Origin: Bacteroidota bacterium
Lineage (GTDB): Bacteria; Bacteroidota; Bacteroidia; NS11-12g; UBA9320
Assembly (NCBI GenBank): GCA_002746305.1
Contig: NVWV01000001.1
Span: 124,001 to 188,000, forward strand
DNA length: 64,000 bases
Direction of reading: 5' to 3'
Positions 1-8,427 of this stretch are shown one piece after another. Both the position numbers and the translations under genes were made by a program. Every line of letters begins with the position of its first letter. Position 1 is the first letter of the stretch. Below the pieces are notes generated by a model. It was given only the letters and a program-made list of their open reading frames with translations. It was not told the DNA's origin and did not search any database.

Positions 1-93
1 CAGAGTGGCTGAATTGTCTCCATTTTGAGCCACTGATGAAAGGCTAAATAAAGTTAAAGCCAAAGTTATTAAACTTATGTTTTTGAATATCAT
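1..93 (-). CDS. Partial secreted protein (N-terminus only)
   Basis: An open frame reads leftward from an ATG at 93 and runs off the window after 31 codons. Its translation begins MIFKNISLITLALTLFSL and continues SSVAQNGDN, a clear Sec signal peptide with a likely cut after VAQ. It is divergent from the PorP/SprF gene. In flavobacteria porU and porV often lie beside gldJ, so this could be one of those T9SS genes, but too little is visible to tell. Confidence 0.6.
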   Translation of the reverse strand, partial: MIFKNISLITLALTLFSLSSVAQNGDNSATL

Positions 94-219
94 TCGATAG
101 ATAAATTTTCTTTGTTTGAATGTCTAACAATATTAGCCCTATTTTTATTGTATAGAATAGACTAAAGGTCAAAAGTGACACAATAATTATATTTTCTACA
201 CGTATAGTTATAAATATTA

Positions 220-227
220 TATCTTTG
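220..227 (+). promoter_or_regulatory. Bacteroidota -7 promoter box for porP/gldJ
   Basis: TATCTTTG fits the Bacteroidota -7 consensus TAnnTTTG exactly. It ends on the G of the upstream in-frame GTG at 227, so that codon would lie outside the transcript. This supports ATG 248 as the true start. No convincing -33 TTG was found at the expected distance. Confidence 0.5.
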
Positions 228-247
228 TGAATATAACAATAAGTGGA

Positions 248-1240
248 ATGAAAAATATTAAAGCTGCTATCATATTATTACTTGGATGCCTTTCGGCGAT
301 TCCAGTTCAGGCTCAAGATCCTGAATTTACACAATTTTATGCAGCCCCAATATATACCAACCCTGCAATGGCGGGTACAGGTTCTTGTGATGGAGGGGGT
401 AGAGTTGTGTTGAATTATAGAAATCAATGGCCTTCTCTTCCTGGTACATTTATTACATCTAGTGCTAGTTACGATCAACATTTTGACAAAATTGGTGGTG
501 GTGTTTCATTACTTATTATGGATGATAGGGCAGGAGAAGGATTATTAAGGTCACAAACAGTTTCTGCAGGATATGCTTTTCAACTTCGTCCAAATCGTAG
601 ATCAACGATTAGATTTGGTATTCAAGGGGAGTACGGTCAAAGAAGTATTGATTGGCAGAGATTACGATTTGAGGATCAAATAAGTCCAAGTCAAGGTTTT
701 GTTAACCCTACAGGAGAAGTTTTTAATGGCAATCAAGTCGGCTTTGTAAATTTTTCGACTGGTTTTGTCGCTTATACTGAGCGTTTTTATGGTGGTGTTG
801 CGATTCATAATTTAATTGAACCAAATCAATCATTCTTTGGAAACCCTGAAGCAATTGTCCCACGTAGATATACAGTTCATTCTGGTTTAGTTATACCTCT
901 AGATGGAAGAAAGAATCCGGAATCATCTATTTCTCCAAACGTATTATTTATGCTTCAAAATAAGTTTACTCAAATGAATATAGGGTTTTACTACAATAAG
1001 GGGCCTTTGGTTACTGGTTTATGGTTTAGACAAACATTTGGTGAGTTTGGAAACTCTGATGCACTTATCGCATTGGTAGGTTTCAGAAAGGATAAATTTA
1101 AGTTCGGATATAGTTTCGATTTAACTGTTTCTGATGCAAGAGCAGCAGCTCCTGGATCCCATGAAATATCAGCAGGTATTGAGTGGTGTGCTAAGAAGCC
1201 AAGCAGAAAGTACAGACCAATGTCTTGTCCTGATTTTTAA
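248..1240 (+). CDS. PorP/SprF family type IX secretion-associated outer-membrane protein
   Basis: 330 residues from ATG 248. A signal peptide ends at about residue 22 (IPVQA) and is followed by QDPEFTQFYAAP and NPAMAG, the typical mature N-terminus of PorP/SprF proteins. The rest has the alternating, aromatic-rich pattern of an outer-membrane beta-barrel and keeps the family length of about 300-340 residues. These proteins work with T9SS core components or help place secreted adhesins on the surface. It lies 75 bp upstream of the GldJ-type lipoprotein on the same strand and may be co-transcribed. The exact subfamily (core PorP or accessory SprF) cannot be decided here because porK, porL and porM are not in the window. 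Confidence 0.85.
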   Translation: MKNIKAAIILLLGCLSAIPVQAQDPEFTQFYAAPIYTNPAMAGTGSCDGGGRVVLNYRNQWPSLPGTFITSSASYDQHFDKIGGGVSLLIMDDRAGEGLLRSQTVSAGYAFQLRPNRRSTIRFGIQGEYGQRSIDWQRLRFEDQISPSQGFVNPTGEVFNGNQVGFVNFSTGFVAYTERFYGGVAIHNLIEPNQSFFGNPEAIVPRRYTVHSGLVIPLDGRKNPESSISPNVLFMLQNKFTQMNIGFYYNKGPLVTGLWFRQTFGEFGNSDALIALVGFRKDKFKFGYSFDLTVSDARAAAPGSHEISAGIEWCAKKPSRKYRPMSCPDF

Positions 1241-1315
1241 TTCAGGTCCAAAAAATATATTATTGCACAATATTCTAAGGTTTAAATAGGTTATTATAAG
1301 TAGTTTCTACAAATT

Positions 1316-2740
1316 ATGAAATTTAATAAATTCACTATAGCATTGTTAGCATTGACTGTAATGTCAACTGTAGCATGTAAAAAAGAGAAGTCATCCAGCA
1401 CAGGATGGAATTACAATGACTCTAAGTGGGGAGGTTTTGAGAAGCATGAATATGCTGGTCAAGAAACAGGCCCTGGTTTGATTCTTGTAAGAGGGGGGGC
1501 GTTCACAATGGGTTCATCTGAACAAGATGTAACTTATGAGCATAATAATATTGAAAGAAAGGTTACTGTACCTTCATTCTATATGGATGAGACAGAAGTA
1601 ACTAATAACCACTACAGAGAATATGTATGGTGGTTATCTAGAGTGTATGTAGATTATCCAGAAGTTTCAAAAAATGCACTTCCAGATACAAATGTATGGA
1701 GAAATAGACTGGCGTATAACGAACCTTATGTAGATCTCTACTACCGTCATCCAGCTTATCAAGACTATCCTGTTGTAGGTGTAAACTGGCAACAAGCAAC
1801 TGCCTATGCAGCTTGGAGAACCGATAGGGTTAATGAGATGATTTTGGTTAGAGAGGGTATCCTTCAGCCTGATCCTGATCAAATGAATGAAGCTAACTTT
1901 AATACTGGAGCTTATTATGTTGGACAGCATGATGGTTTGAGTCTGGGTAAGCATCAAATGAAAGACTACAGAGTTAAGAAAGGTGCTACAAGAGATGTGC
2001 GAATGGAAGATGGTATTATGTTACCAGATTATAGACTTCCTACTGAAGCAGAATGGGAATACGCAGCTCAAGCTAATATTGGTGCTTCTACTTACGAGAA
2101 TGTAAATCAAAAGAAAATATATTCTTGGGAAGGTCTTACTGTAAGATATTCAGGGGGTAAAGAAAAGGATAGAGGCCTTATTTATGGTAACATTAAAAGA
2201 GGTAAAGGTGACCAAGGTGGTATTGCAAATCGTTTAAATGATGGAGCTCTTATTACTGCTCCAGTTGCTTCTTATTGGCCTAATGATCATGGTTTATATA
2301 ACATGAGTGGTAACGTAGCAGAATGGGTGATGGATATTTATCGTCCAATGTCATTAGAAGATATGAGTGACTTTAACTCTTTCCGTGGTAATGTGTTTGA
2401 TAAAGTAGCACTAGACCAAGATGGTATAGTAGACTTAAAGGATAGTTTAGGACGAATAATATATATACCTGTAACTGAAGAAGAAAACGTAGGTAGAAGA
2501 AACTACAAACGTTCTGATAATATCGGTTACTTAGATGAAGAAAGCTATATGGATGGTGAGCAAGGTTATGAGTACGGTGTGAGTACGTTGATTGATAACC
2601 AAGCCCGTGTTTACAAAGGAGGATCTTGGAATGATAGAATCTACTGGGCTTCTCCAGGTACAAGAAGATACTTGGATGAAGAACAAGCTTTATCTACCTT
2701 AGGTTTCCGTTGTGCAATGCACAGAGTAGGAGCACCTTAA
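1316..2740 (+). CDS. gldJ: GldJ-type gliding motility/T9SS lipoprotein (formylglycine-generating-enzyme fold)
   Basis: 474 residues with a lipoprotein signal (lipobox STVAC, then KKEK). A formylglycine-generating/sulfatase-modifying-factor domain fills about residues 50-470: GGAFTMGS near 60, DETEVTNNHYREYV, RLPTEAEWEYAA near 240, MSGNVAEWVMDIYRP near 330, and the C-terminal KGGSWND and LGFRCA. GldJ and GldK share this fold. GldJ is favoured because no gldL follows (a terminator comes directly after) and because of the NVAEWVMDIYRP and FRGNVF segments. It should be an outer-membrane lipoprotein needed for gliding and T9SS function. It is somewhat shorter than F. johnsoniae GldJ. GldK remains the main alternative. 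Confidence 0.8.
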   Translation: MKFNKFTIALLALTVMSTVACKKEKSSSTGWNYNDSKWGGFEKHEYAGQETGPGLILVRGGAFTMGSSEQDVTYEHNNIERKVTVPSFYMDETEVTNNHYREYVWWLSRVYVDYPEVSKNALPDTNVWRNRLAYNEPYVDLYYRHPAYQDYPVVGVNWQQATAYAAWRTDRVNEMILVREGILQPDPDQMNEANFNTGAYYVGQHDGLSLGKHQMKDYRVKKGATRDVRMEDGIMLPDYRLPTEAEWEYAAQANIGASTYENVNQKKIYSWEGLTVRYSGGKEKDRGLIYGNIKRGKGDQGGIANRLNDGALITAPVASYWPNDHGLYNMSGNVAEWVMDIYRPMSLEDMSDFNSFRGNVFDKVALDQDGIVDLKDSLGRIIYIPVTEEENVGRRNYKRSDNIGYLDEESYMDGEQGYEYGVSTLIDNQARVYKGGSWNDRIYWASPGTRRYLDEEQALSTLGFRCAMHRVGAP

Positions 2741-2761
2741 TAGCTTCCGAATAAGAAATTT

Positions 2762-2799
2762 AAAAATCCCAATTGAGACATCAATTGGGATTTTTTTTG
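2762..2799 (+). terminator. Rho-independent terminator after gldJ
   Basis: Perfect 15-bp stem (2762-2776 pairing with 2781-2795), GACA loop and a run of T. It closes the porP-gldJ unit. Confidence 0.9.
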
Positions 2800-2956
2800 T
2801 TCTTAGGTTTCTGAAATTGAAGCAAGTATATAATTGCAGTAAAATCTTCGTGTGATTAGATGTTTGGGCCGAGGTATAGAAATGAGGATATCAGTATCCT
2901 GCGATGTGAAAGCCGTGAGAATGTAGTGGTGTTTATAGTCTTAGCAGGGAGTACTC

Positions 2957-3418
2957 TTACCATGTATTCATATTTAAATCTTTAATGGCTCGTAGGATAT
3001 CTCTACGACTGATTTGTCCTGCTAGTTTCCCGTTTTCGTCTAGAACTATTAGCCGCTTATATGGGGTGGTTAAAAGGATGGTGGCCGCCATGAAAATATC
3101 AATGTTAATGGATATTGTTTTCATGACATTGGACATATATGAAGATACAGTTTCTTTTCCAATGGGATGATTATAATAACCACCTCCAACAAGAATGTTT
3201 AAGCAATCTTTATCGTCAATTAAGCCTACAACTTCACCTTTGTCATTTAGCACAGGAGCACCCGTGATATGTTTTTCTAACATGGTGTCTAGAGCCTTTA
3301 GAATGGGAGTGTCAGGTTTGAAAGTTATCAGCTGAGCGACTCCTACCATGTACTTAGACACCAGTGGCTTGTTTGCTTTCTGATTTTGATCGGACATTTT
3401 GGGTTTAAAACTATTCAT
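2957..3418 (-). CDS. CBS-domain protein
   Basis: 153 residues made of two CBS motifs, roughly residues 20-78 (ending EVVGLIDDKDCL) and 92-150 (ending KLAGQISRRDIL). CBS pairs form a Bateman module that usually binds adenine nucleotides and acts as a sensor or regulatory subunit. There is no fused effector, no signal peptide and no membrane segment, so it should be a cytoplasmic stand-alone CBS protein. ATG 3418 is used; a second methionine at residue 8 (3397) is equally possible. It is divergent from the universal stress protein gene across 150 bp, which suggests shared control of two nucleotide-sensing stress proteins. Confidence 0.85.
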   Translation of the reverse strand: MNSFKPKMSDQNQKANKPLVSKYMVGVAQLITFKPDTPILKALDTMLEKHITGAPVLNDKGEVVGLIDDKDCLNILVGGGYYNHPIGKETVSSYMSNVMKTISINIDIFMAATILLTTPYKRLIVLDENGKLAGQISRRDILRAIKDLNMNTW

Positions 3419-3485
3419 GATTTATGTGATGCTTAAGATACAAAAAAAAAGGTGAAATTCTTAGTAAAAAGGATGATTTATTTAA

Positions 3486-3504
3486 AATATAGTGTCACTA
3501 TATT
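3486..3504. promoter_or_regulatory. Palindrome in the divergent CBS/Usp promoter region (candidate operator)
   Basis: AATATAGTGTCACTATATT is a perfect inverted repeat with 9-bp arms and one central base. It lies between the divergent CBS and Usp genes, upstream of a plausible Usp promoter (TTTG at 3513, 17-bp spacer, TAGCTTAG at 3534 with one mismatch to the -7 consensus). A dimeric regulator acting on both genes is a reasonable inference; the protein is unknown. Confidence 0.45.
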
Positions 3505-3568
3505 GGTGGTAATTTGGAATTAATTGACTATATTAGCTTAGTCGGAAGGACGAAATAACAAATAAATT

Positions 3569-4381
3569 ATGATCACACATTTTACTCAAATTATTGCCGC
3601 TTATGTTCCCTCGGAGTCAAGTAAAATTGCGTTAAGGCACGCAATAGATCTTAGTCTACAGCATAATGCCAAATTAACAATTCTAAACGTGAATCCCCAT
3701 AAAACAAGAGATGGACTGGTCAAGAAGGATATCGATGAAATAATTTCGGATAGAAATGCTCAATATGGATTTGTGGAAAAAATTGGTATTCCTTACAAAG
3801 AAATTTTAACCCTTGAAGAGGCTATAAATGCAGACCTAATTGTAATGGGTACTCATGGAAGTAAGGAGGTTGACCCCGACTGGATTGGAGGAAACGCATT
3901 TAAAGTACTATCAGGCTCATCTTGTCCTGTACTTATCTTTCCTCCAAATCAACATGATGTTGGATTTAAGAATATTGTGCTTCCAGTTGCTGATGCAAGT
4001 GAAACTAGACAGAAAGTTCCATTAACAGTGTCACTTGCTAAGACCTATGGTGCTAAGGTTCATATAGTGATTGTAAATAAACAGGAAACTCCTGAAGTTA
4101 TTCATAAGCTAAAAATCTATGCAGATCAGATTAAGAAGTATTGCGATGAACGTGACGTGGCCAATACACTAGAAGAAATATACAATAAGAATATTTCGGA
4201 TGCATGTGTTGATTATGCTAATAAGGTGAATGCTGATCTGATTTCTATTATGAGTGAGAGAGAATCTCCTACGGGGTACTTTATGGGTCATTATGCTCAA
4301 CAACTGGTCAATACTTCATCTGCACCAGTATTGACAATTCATTCTAAAGATGCTAAACTTTCAGGAGAGGCAGGATACTAA
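3569..4381 (+). CDS. Tandem universal stress protein (UspA family)
   Basis: 270 residues with two Usp domains. The first (about 5-130) carries DLIVMGTHGS followed by a glycine-rich stretch and SSCPVLIFPP. The second (about 135-265) has NIVLPVADAS, NADLISIMSERES and SSAPVLTIHS. The first domain roughly keeps the GxxG...G(S/T) nucleotide loop; in the second it is degraded (SERESPTGYF), so the two halves probably differ in ATP binding. Cytoplasmic; no signal. Such proteins act in stress survival. It is followed by a bidirectional terminator shared with the bacilliredoxin gene. Confidence 0.9.
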   Translation: MITHFTQIIAAYVPSESSKIALRHAIDLSLQHNAKLTILNVNPHKTRDGLVKKDIDEIISDRNAQYGFVEKIGIPYKEILTLEEAINADLIVMGTHGSKEVDPDWIGGNAFKVLSGSSCPVLIFPPNQHDVGFKNIVLPVADASETRQKVPLTVSLAKTYGAKVHIVIVNKQETPEVIHKLKIYADQIKKYCDERDVANTLEEIYNKNISDACVDYANKVNADLISIMSERESPTGYFMGHYAQQLVNTSSAPVLTIHSKDAKLSGEAGY

Positions 4382-4440
4382 TTGAAAATTTCAAATGATT
4401 GAGGTCATCTTTTAGAGTTAGTAGAAATGGTATTCATCAA

Positions 4441-4472
4441 AAAAAGCACCATGTGAAAACATGGTGCTTTTT
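4441..4472. terminator. Bidirectional terminator between usp and bacilliredoxin genes
   Basis: Perfect 14-bp stem (4441-4454 with 4459-4472) and GAAA loop, with A-run and T-run on either side, so it can act for both convergent genes. Confidence 0.9.
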
Positions 4473-4490
4473 AGTTCTACGCTCCTAGGA

Positions 4491-4904
4491 TTAGCAGAAT
4501 TCTTTATAAACTTGTTGTAAATGGCTTGAGATCATTTCTGCGGTCCGTCCTTCAATGTGGTGACGTTCTACGAAATGAACAAGTTCCCCATCCTTGAATA
4601 GACCAATACTAGGTGATGATGGAGGGTAGGGAAGTAAGTGCTGTCTAGCAGCGTCTACTGCATCTTTATCTTGTCCTGCGAATACAGTGTAAAGGTTGTC
4701 TGGTTTTTTATCACCAGTCAACGAAGCTACAGCTCCTGGTCTACAACTGCCTGCGGCACATCCACAAACACTATTTATCACAAGTAGTGAAGTTCCTTTT
4801 GCACCTGTGATGGCACTGTTTACTTGCTCTGAATCTTTAAGTTCGGTGAAACCATTATTTGTTAAATCAGCTCGCATTGGAGCTACTAATTCTTCTGGAT
4901 ACAT
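4491..4904 (-). CDS. BrxA/BrxB family bacilliredoxin
   Basis: 137 residues matching the YphP/YqiW (DUF1094) family: starts MYPEELVAPMRADLTNNGF, then VINSVCGCAAGSCRPG around residues 43-58 with the family CxC active site, and SPSIGLFKDGELVHF near residue 100. Bacilliredoxins remove low-molecular-weight thiols such as bacillithiol from protein cysteines, or act as thioredoxin-like disulfide exchangers. Cytoplasmic. The extra cysteine in AGSCRPG is common in the Bacteroidota members I recall, but I could not check this. It is divergent from ahcY, which ties it loosely to sulfur metabolism. Confidence 0.85.
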   Translation of the reverse strand: MYPEELVAPMRADLTNNGFTELKDSEQVNSAITGAKGTSLLVINSVCGCAAGSCRPGAVASLTGDKKPDNLYTVFAGQDKDAVDAARQHLLPYPPSSPSIGLFKDGELVHFVERHHIEGRTAEMISSHLQQVYKEFC

Positions 4905-4947
4905 GTGTTTTGTATTATTTATTGCAAATATGCAACAATCTTAAGTA

Positions 4948-4975
4948 TTGGTTTGTTTAAGAAATAGTAAATTTG
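4948..4975 (+). promoter_or_regulatory. ahcY promoter
   Basis: TTG at 4948-4950, a 17-bp spacer and TAAATTTG at 4968-4975, matching the Bacteroidota -33/-7 consensus. The start codon is 20 bp after the -7 box. Confidence 0.6.
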
Positions 4976-4994
4976 CACCGTTTTTAATAAAGAA

Positions 4995-6305
4995 ATGACA
5001 ACACAATCAATGAGTAATTACAAGGTAAAAGATATTTCGCTTGCAGAGTGGGGTAGAAAAGAGATTAACATTGCTGAAGCAGAAATGCCAGGTTTAATGT
5101 CTTTGAGAGCAGAATTTGGGGATAGTAAACCCCTAGCTGGTGCACGTATTGCAGGATGTCTTCATATGACTATTCAAACTGCGGTACTCATAGAAACTCT
5201 ACAGGCTCTTGGAGCAGAGGTGACTTGGAGTAGTTGTAACATCTTTTCTACTCAAGATCAAGCTGCCGCAGCAATTGCTGTTACTGGTACTCCTGTTTTT
5301 GCTTGGAAAGGTATGAACGAAGAAGAGTTTGACTGGTGTATTGAGCAAACACTTAAAGGTTTTGAAGGTGGTAAGGCACTTAATATGATCTTAGATGATG
5401 GTGGAGATTTAACCAATATGGTATTGGATAGATTCCCCGAATTGGTTGAAGGCATTAGAGGAATTTCAGAAGAGACTACTACTGGAGTACTTCGTTTACA
5501 CGATAGACAGAAGGCAGGTACTTTGCCTCTTCCTGCTATCAATATCAATGACTCAGTAACTAAGTCTAAGTTTGATAATAAGTATGGTTGTAAAGAATCG
5601 GCAGTAGATGCAATAAGAAGAGCAACTGATGTAATGATTGCCGGTAAAGTAGCAATTGTAGCTGGATATGGAGACGTTGGTAAAGGTACAGCAGCATCTC
5701 TTGCTGGAGCAGGTGCTAGAGTTATTGTTACTGAAATAGATCCTATTTGTGCATTACAAGCTGCAATGGATGGTTTTGAAGTGAAGAAAATGGAAAATGC
5801 TATTCCTAGAGCTCAAATCATAATAACCGCTACAGGTAACAAAGATATTCTTACAGAGAGGCACTTCAAGTTAATGAAGGATAAGACGATTGTATGTAAC
5901 ATTGGTCATTTTGACAATGAGATTGATATAGCTTACCTAAACGATAATTACGGAGATACTAAATTTGAGGTTAAGCCACAAGTTGACATTTATAATGTAG
6001 ATGGAAACGAGTTGATTATTCTTGCCGAAGGCAGATTAGTGAACTTAGGTTGTGCAACTGGTCACCCATCATTTGTGATGAGTAACTCATTCACAAACCA
6101 AACTCTTGCTCAATTAGAACTTTGGGAAGGAGCTAACAAATACGAGAATAAAGTATATGTGCTTCCTAAGCATTTAGATGAGAAAGTGGCGGCACTTCAC
6201 CTTGCTAAGATTGGTGTGGAGCTAGAAGAATTAAGTCAAGATCAAGCAGATTATATTGGTGTTGGTCTGAACGGTCCATTCAAAGAGGACACATACAGAT
6301 ACTAA
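4995..6305 (+). CDS. ahcY: Adenosylhomocysteinase
   Basis: 436 residues, full family length. It hydrolyses S-adenosylhomocysteine to adenosine and homocysteine using bound NAD, keeping the methylation cycle running. Visible signatures are [16 protein letters not shown] (about 77-92), the substrate/hinge segment [15 protein letters not shown] (about 183-197), the NAD loop [10 protein letters not shown] near 224, [11 protein letters not shown], and the C-terminal DEKVAALHL with KEDTYRY at the very end. Monocistronic: own promoter upstream and a strong terminator after it. The two methyltransferase genes elsewhere in the window would depend on its activity. Confidence 0.97.
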   Translation: MTTQSMSNYKVKDISLAEWGRKEINIAEAEMPGLMSLRAEFGDSKPLAGARIAGCLHMTIQTAVLIETLQALGAEVTWSSCNIFSTQDQAAAAIAVTGTPVFAWKGMNEEEFDWCIEQTLKGFEGGKALNMILDDGGDLTNMVLDRFPELVEGIRGISEETTTGVLRLHDRQKAGTLPLPAININDSVTKSKFDNKYGCKESAVDAIRRATDVMIAGKVAIVAGYGDVGKGTAASLAGAGARVIVTEIDPICALQAAMDGFEVKKMENAIPRAQIIITATGNKDILTERHFKLMKDKTIVCNIGHFDNEIDIAYLNDNYGDTKFEVKPQVDIYNVDGNELIILAEGRLVNLGCATGHPSFVMSNSFTNQTLAQLELWEGANKYENKVYVLPKHLDEKVAALHLAKIGVELEELSQDQADYIGVGLNGPFKEDTYRY

Positions 6306-6324
6306 TTCTGTAGAAAATTATATT

Positions 6325-6362
6325 AAAAAGCCCGGTTTGAATTTTCAAATCGGGCTTTTTTT
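6325..6362. terminator. Bidirectional terminator after ahcY
   Basis: 16-bp stem with one G-T pair (6325-6340 with 6345-6360), ATTT loop, A-run on the left and T-run on the right. It separates ahcY from the convergent aminotransferase gene. Confidence 0.9.
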
Positions 6363-6378
6363 TGTCAAGTGTTCAAGG

Positions 6379-7092
6379 TTATTTTATTCTTGTTACCCCA
6401 GTACTCCCTTTGCAGCAGTACACAGAGTTGGCGTTTTCAATGTCTTCTAGTGTTACAATTCTTTCTGTTAACTGAAAACCATAAGTGGCTAATAAATAAC
6501 GTAAGGTAGATCCTATTATGCCTCCACTGGAGCGAGCAGGAATAATTATCTCATCACCTATTTGAAGCAGTAAGTTACTTACTAATTCTTCGCAAATTTC
6601 TTTTTTATCATTTTGAATAAATAGATAGTCTGTACCTAGTTTCATTTTCTGCTTGGCTGCAAGGACATAGTACATGCTCGAAAGGCTTTTAACAGTCATC
6701 CATGAAACATTCGGTTTCGGTTCGCTGTACATCGCCCATGTTCCAATAGACTTAGGTGCTTTGGTTAAGTCTGCTTCCAAGTCAAGTGAAATGGGTAGAA
6801 AAAAAGGTTCATTGTATTCATTAAACGTATGATTGAATGCTACCAAATCAGATTCACCTAAATACTTTCCGCCACCATCCCTAAAAAAGTTGATTCTAAG
6901 AATGCCATTTTGCTGGCTTTCATGAACCATTCCTTTAATAAATTCAGAGGTGATCTCGAATTGAGCGGTCATATCGTATATTTCCAAGGCATCTTCTATT
7001 CTATCAATGTGAAATAGTACCAATGGAATTTGACCATCAATTACTCGAATCGTTTCGAAAAAACCGTCTCCGTATAAAAAACCCCGATTCAT
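6379..7092 (-). CDS. Class IV aminotransferase/aminodeoxychorismate lyase-like PLP enzyme
   Basis: 237 residues of the fold-type IV PLP family (BCAT, D-amino acid aminotransferase, PabC). The N-terminus starts directly at NRGFLYGDGFFETIR. The likely Schiff-base lysine is in TVKSLSSMYY (about residue 133), and KEICEELVSNLLL takes the place of the usual E-x-S/T-xSN loop. It is slightly shorter than typical members (about 270-300), but an in-frame TAA lies just upstream of ATG 7092, so the start is not missed. PabC (4-amino-4-deoxychorismate to p-aminobenzoate) is plausible; substrate is not determined by sequence alone. It follows the nucleoside transporter with a 9-bp gap, so the two are likely one transcript. 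Confidence 0.8.
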   Translation of the reverse strand: MNRGFLYGDGFFETIRVIDGQIPLVLFHIDRIEDALEIYDMTAQFEITSEFIKGMVHESQQNGILRINFFRDGGGKYLGESDLVAFNHTFNEYNEPFFLPISLDLEADLTKAPKSIGTWAMYSEPKPNVSWMTVKSLSSMYYVLAAKQKMKLGTDYLFIQNDKKEICEELVSNLLLQIGDEIIIPARSSGGIIGSTLRYLLATYGFQLTERIVTLEDIENANSVYCCKGSTGVTRIK

Positions 7093-7101
7093 ACTTTTTA
7101 G

Positions 7102-8427
7102 TTATATGAGCATTCCTGCAATAGTAGCCGTCATAAGACACGCTAATGTACCGCCTAGTAGTGCTCTCATACCAAGTTTGGCAAGTGTGCCTCTTTGATT
7201 GGGAGCGAGTGAGCTAATACCTCCTATTTGTATCCCGATAGATGCAAAATTAGAAAATCCACAGAGGGCGTAAGTTAAGATAATGATAGAACGCTGCTGC
7301 AACAATGGAGCACCTTCGGTGGCTATCATACTTTTTAGGGATAGGTAGGCTATAAATTCATTGATAACTGTTTTTTCGCCAAGCAACTGTCCAGAAAGTA
7401 CCATGTCTTGAGTATCTATACCAATGACCCATGCCAATGGTGCGAAAATGTACCCCAAAATCATCTGTAGATTTAATCCTTTGTAGAGAGTGTTTTCTGC
7501 TATTATGGTATTCAATCCACTGTAGTTTCCTATTACGTCAAACAGAAAATAATTTATCATAGCTATAAATGCGAGGAAAACCAAAATCATACCGCCTACG
7601 TTCACGGCTAGTTTTATTCCTTCAGATGTTCCTGTAGATATGGCTTCTAGTGGTCCGCTACCTAGTTTTGTTTTGTCTATGTCTAGTGTTTCTATTACTT
7701 CTTCAGTTTCAGGATATAGTATTTTGGCACATACTATGGCAGCAGGTGCGGATAGGATAGAGGCGGTGAGTAGATGTTTGGCAAATTCTTGTTGAGCCAC
7801 GGGGTCGTCTCCACCCAAAAAACCAATAAATGCAGCGAATACGCCACCAGCAATGGTAGCCATACCTCCAGACATGAGGCATAGTATCTCTGATTTGGTC
7901 ATTCTTTCGATGTATGGTTTTATTACTAGAGGAGCTTCTGTTTGACCTACAAAAATATTGGCAGCAGCAGCAAGACTCTCTGCACCTGACAGCCGCATAG
8001 CTTTACTTAGGACCCAAGCAAACCCAAATACAATTTTTTGTAGAATACCTAAATAGTAAAGTAGTGAGGTTAAAGCTGAAAAGAAAACAACTGTAGGCAG
8101 TACTTTGAAAGCGAAAACATAACCTATGGTGTGTGATATGTTTTCTGTTGCTCCAGGTTTAGAGATTATGGCCCAATCTGGCCAATTTCCAAAAATGAAT
8201 TTTGCTCCTTCATCTGTAAATGACAGTAATTGGGTAAAAAAACTAGCCACAACCCCAAATGCGGATGCAAAAGCGGGAACTTTAAATACCAATAAGCCGA
8301 GAATAAGCTGAATGCCAATTCCAGAGGCTACTAGTTTCCAATCTACCTTTTTTTTGTGTTTGCTAAATAGGAATGCAATGCCAATTAGTATGGCTAATCC
8401 CAGTAATCCTCTAAGTATATCCATCAA
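7102..8427 (-). CDS. Concentrative nucleoside transporter (NupC/CNT family)
   Basis: 441 residues with about ten hydrophobic segments. Core CNT signatures are LSGAESLAAAANIFVGQTEAPL (split: LSGAESLAAAAN, then FVGQTEAPL), MSGGMATIAGGV, GGMILVFLAF and LCGFSNFASIGIQIGG. The family takes up nucleosides in symport with Na+ or H+; the GQTEAPL and NFASIGIQ helical hairpins hold the substrate and ion site. Inner membrane. Either of the two initial methionines could be the start. First gene of a two-gene unit with the class IV aminotransferase. Confidence 0.93.
   Translation of the reverse strand: MMDILRGLLGLAILIGIAFLFSKHKKKVDWKLVASGIGIQLILGLLVFKVPAFASAFGVVASFFTQLLSFTDEGAKFIFGNWPDWAIISKPGATENISHTIGYVFAFKVLPTVVFFSALTSLLYYLGILQKIVFGFAWVLSKAMRLSGAESLAAAANIFVGQTEAPLVIKPYIERMTKSEILCLMSGGMATIAGGVFAAFIGFLGGDDPVAQQEFAKHLLTASILSAPAAIVCAKILYPETEEVIETLDIDKTKLGSGPLEAISTGTSEGIKLAVNVGGMILVFLAFIAMINYFLFDVIGNYSGLNTIIAENTLYKGLNLQMILGYIFAPLAWVIGIDTQDMVLSGQLLGEKTVINEFIAYLSLKSMIATEGAPLLQQRSIIILTYALCGFSNFASIGIQIGGISSLAPNQRGTLAKLGMRALLGGTLACLMTATIAGMLI

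Noticed and set aside
1316..2740. Sulfatase-modifying enzyme (formylglycine generator)
   Set aside because: The fold matches, but the lipoprotein signal and PorP/SprF neighbour identify the gliding lipoprotein branch; no sulfatase gene is nearby.
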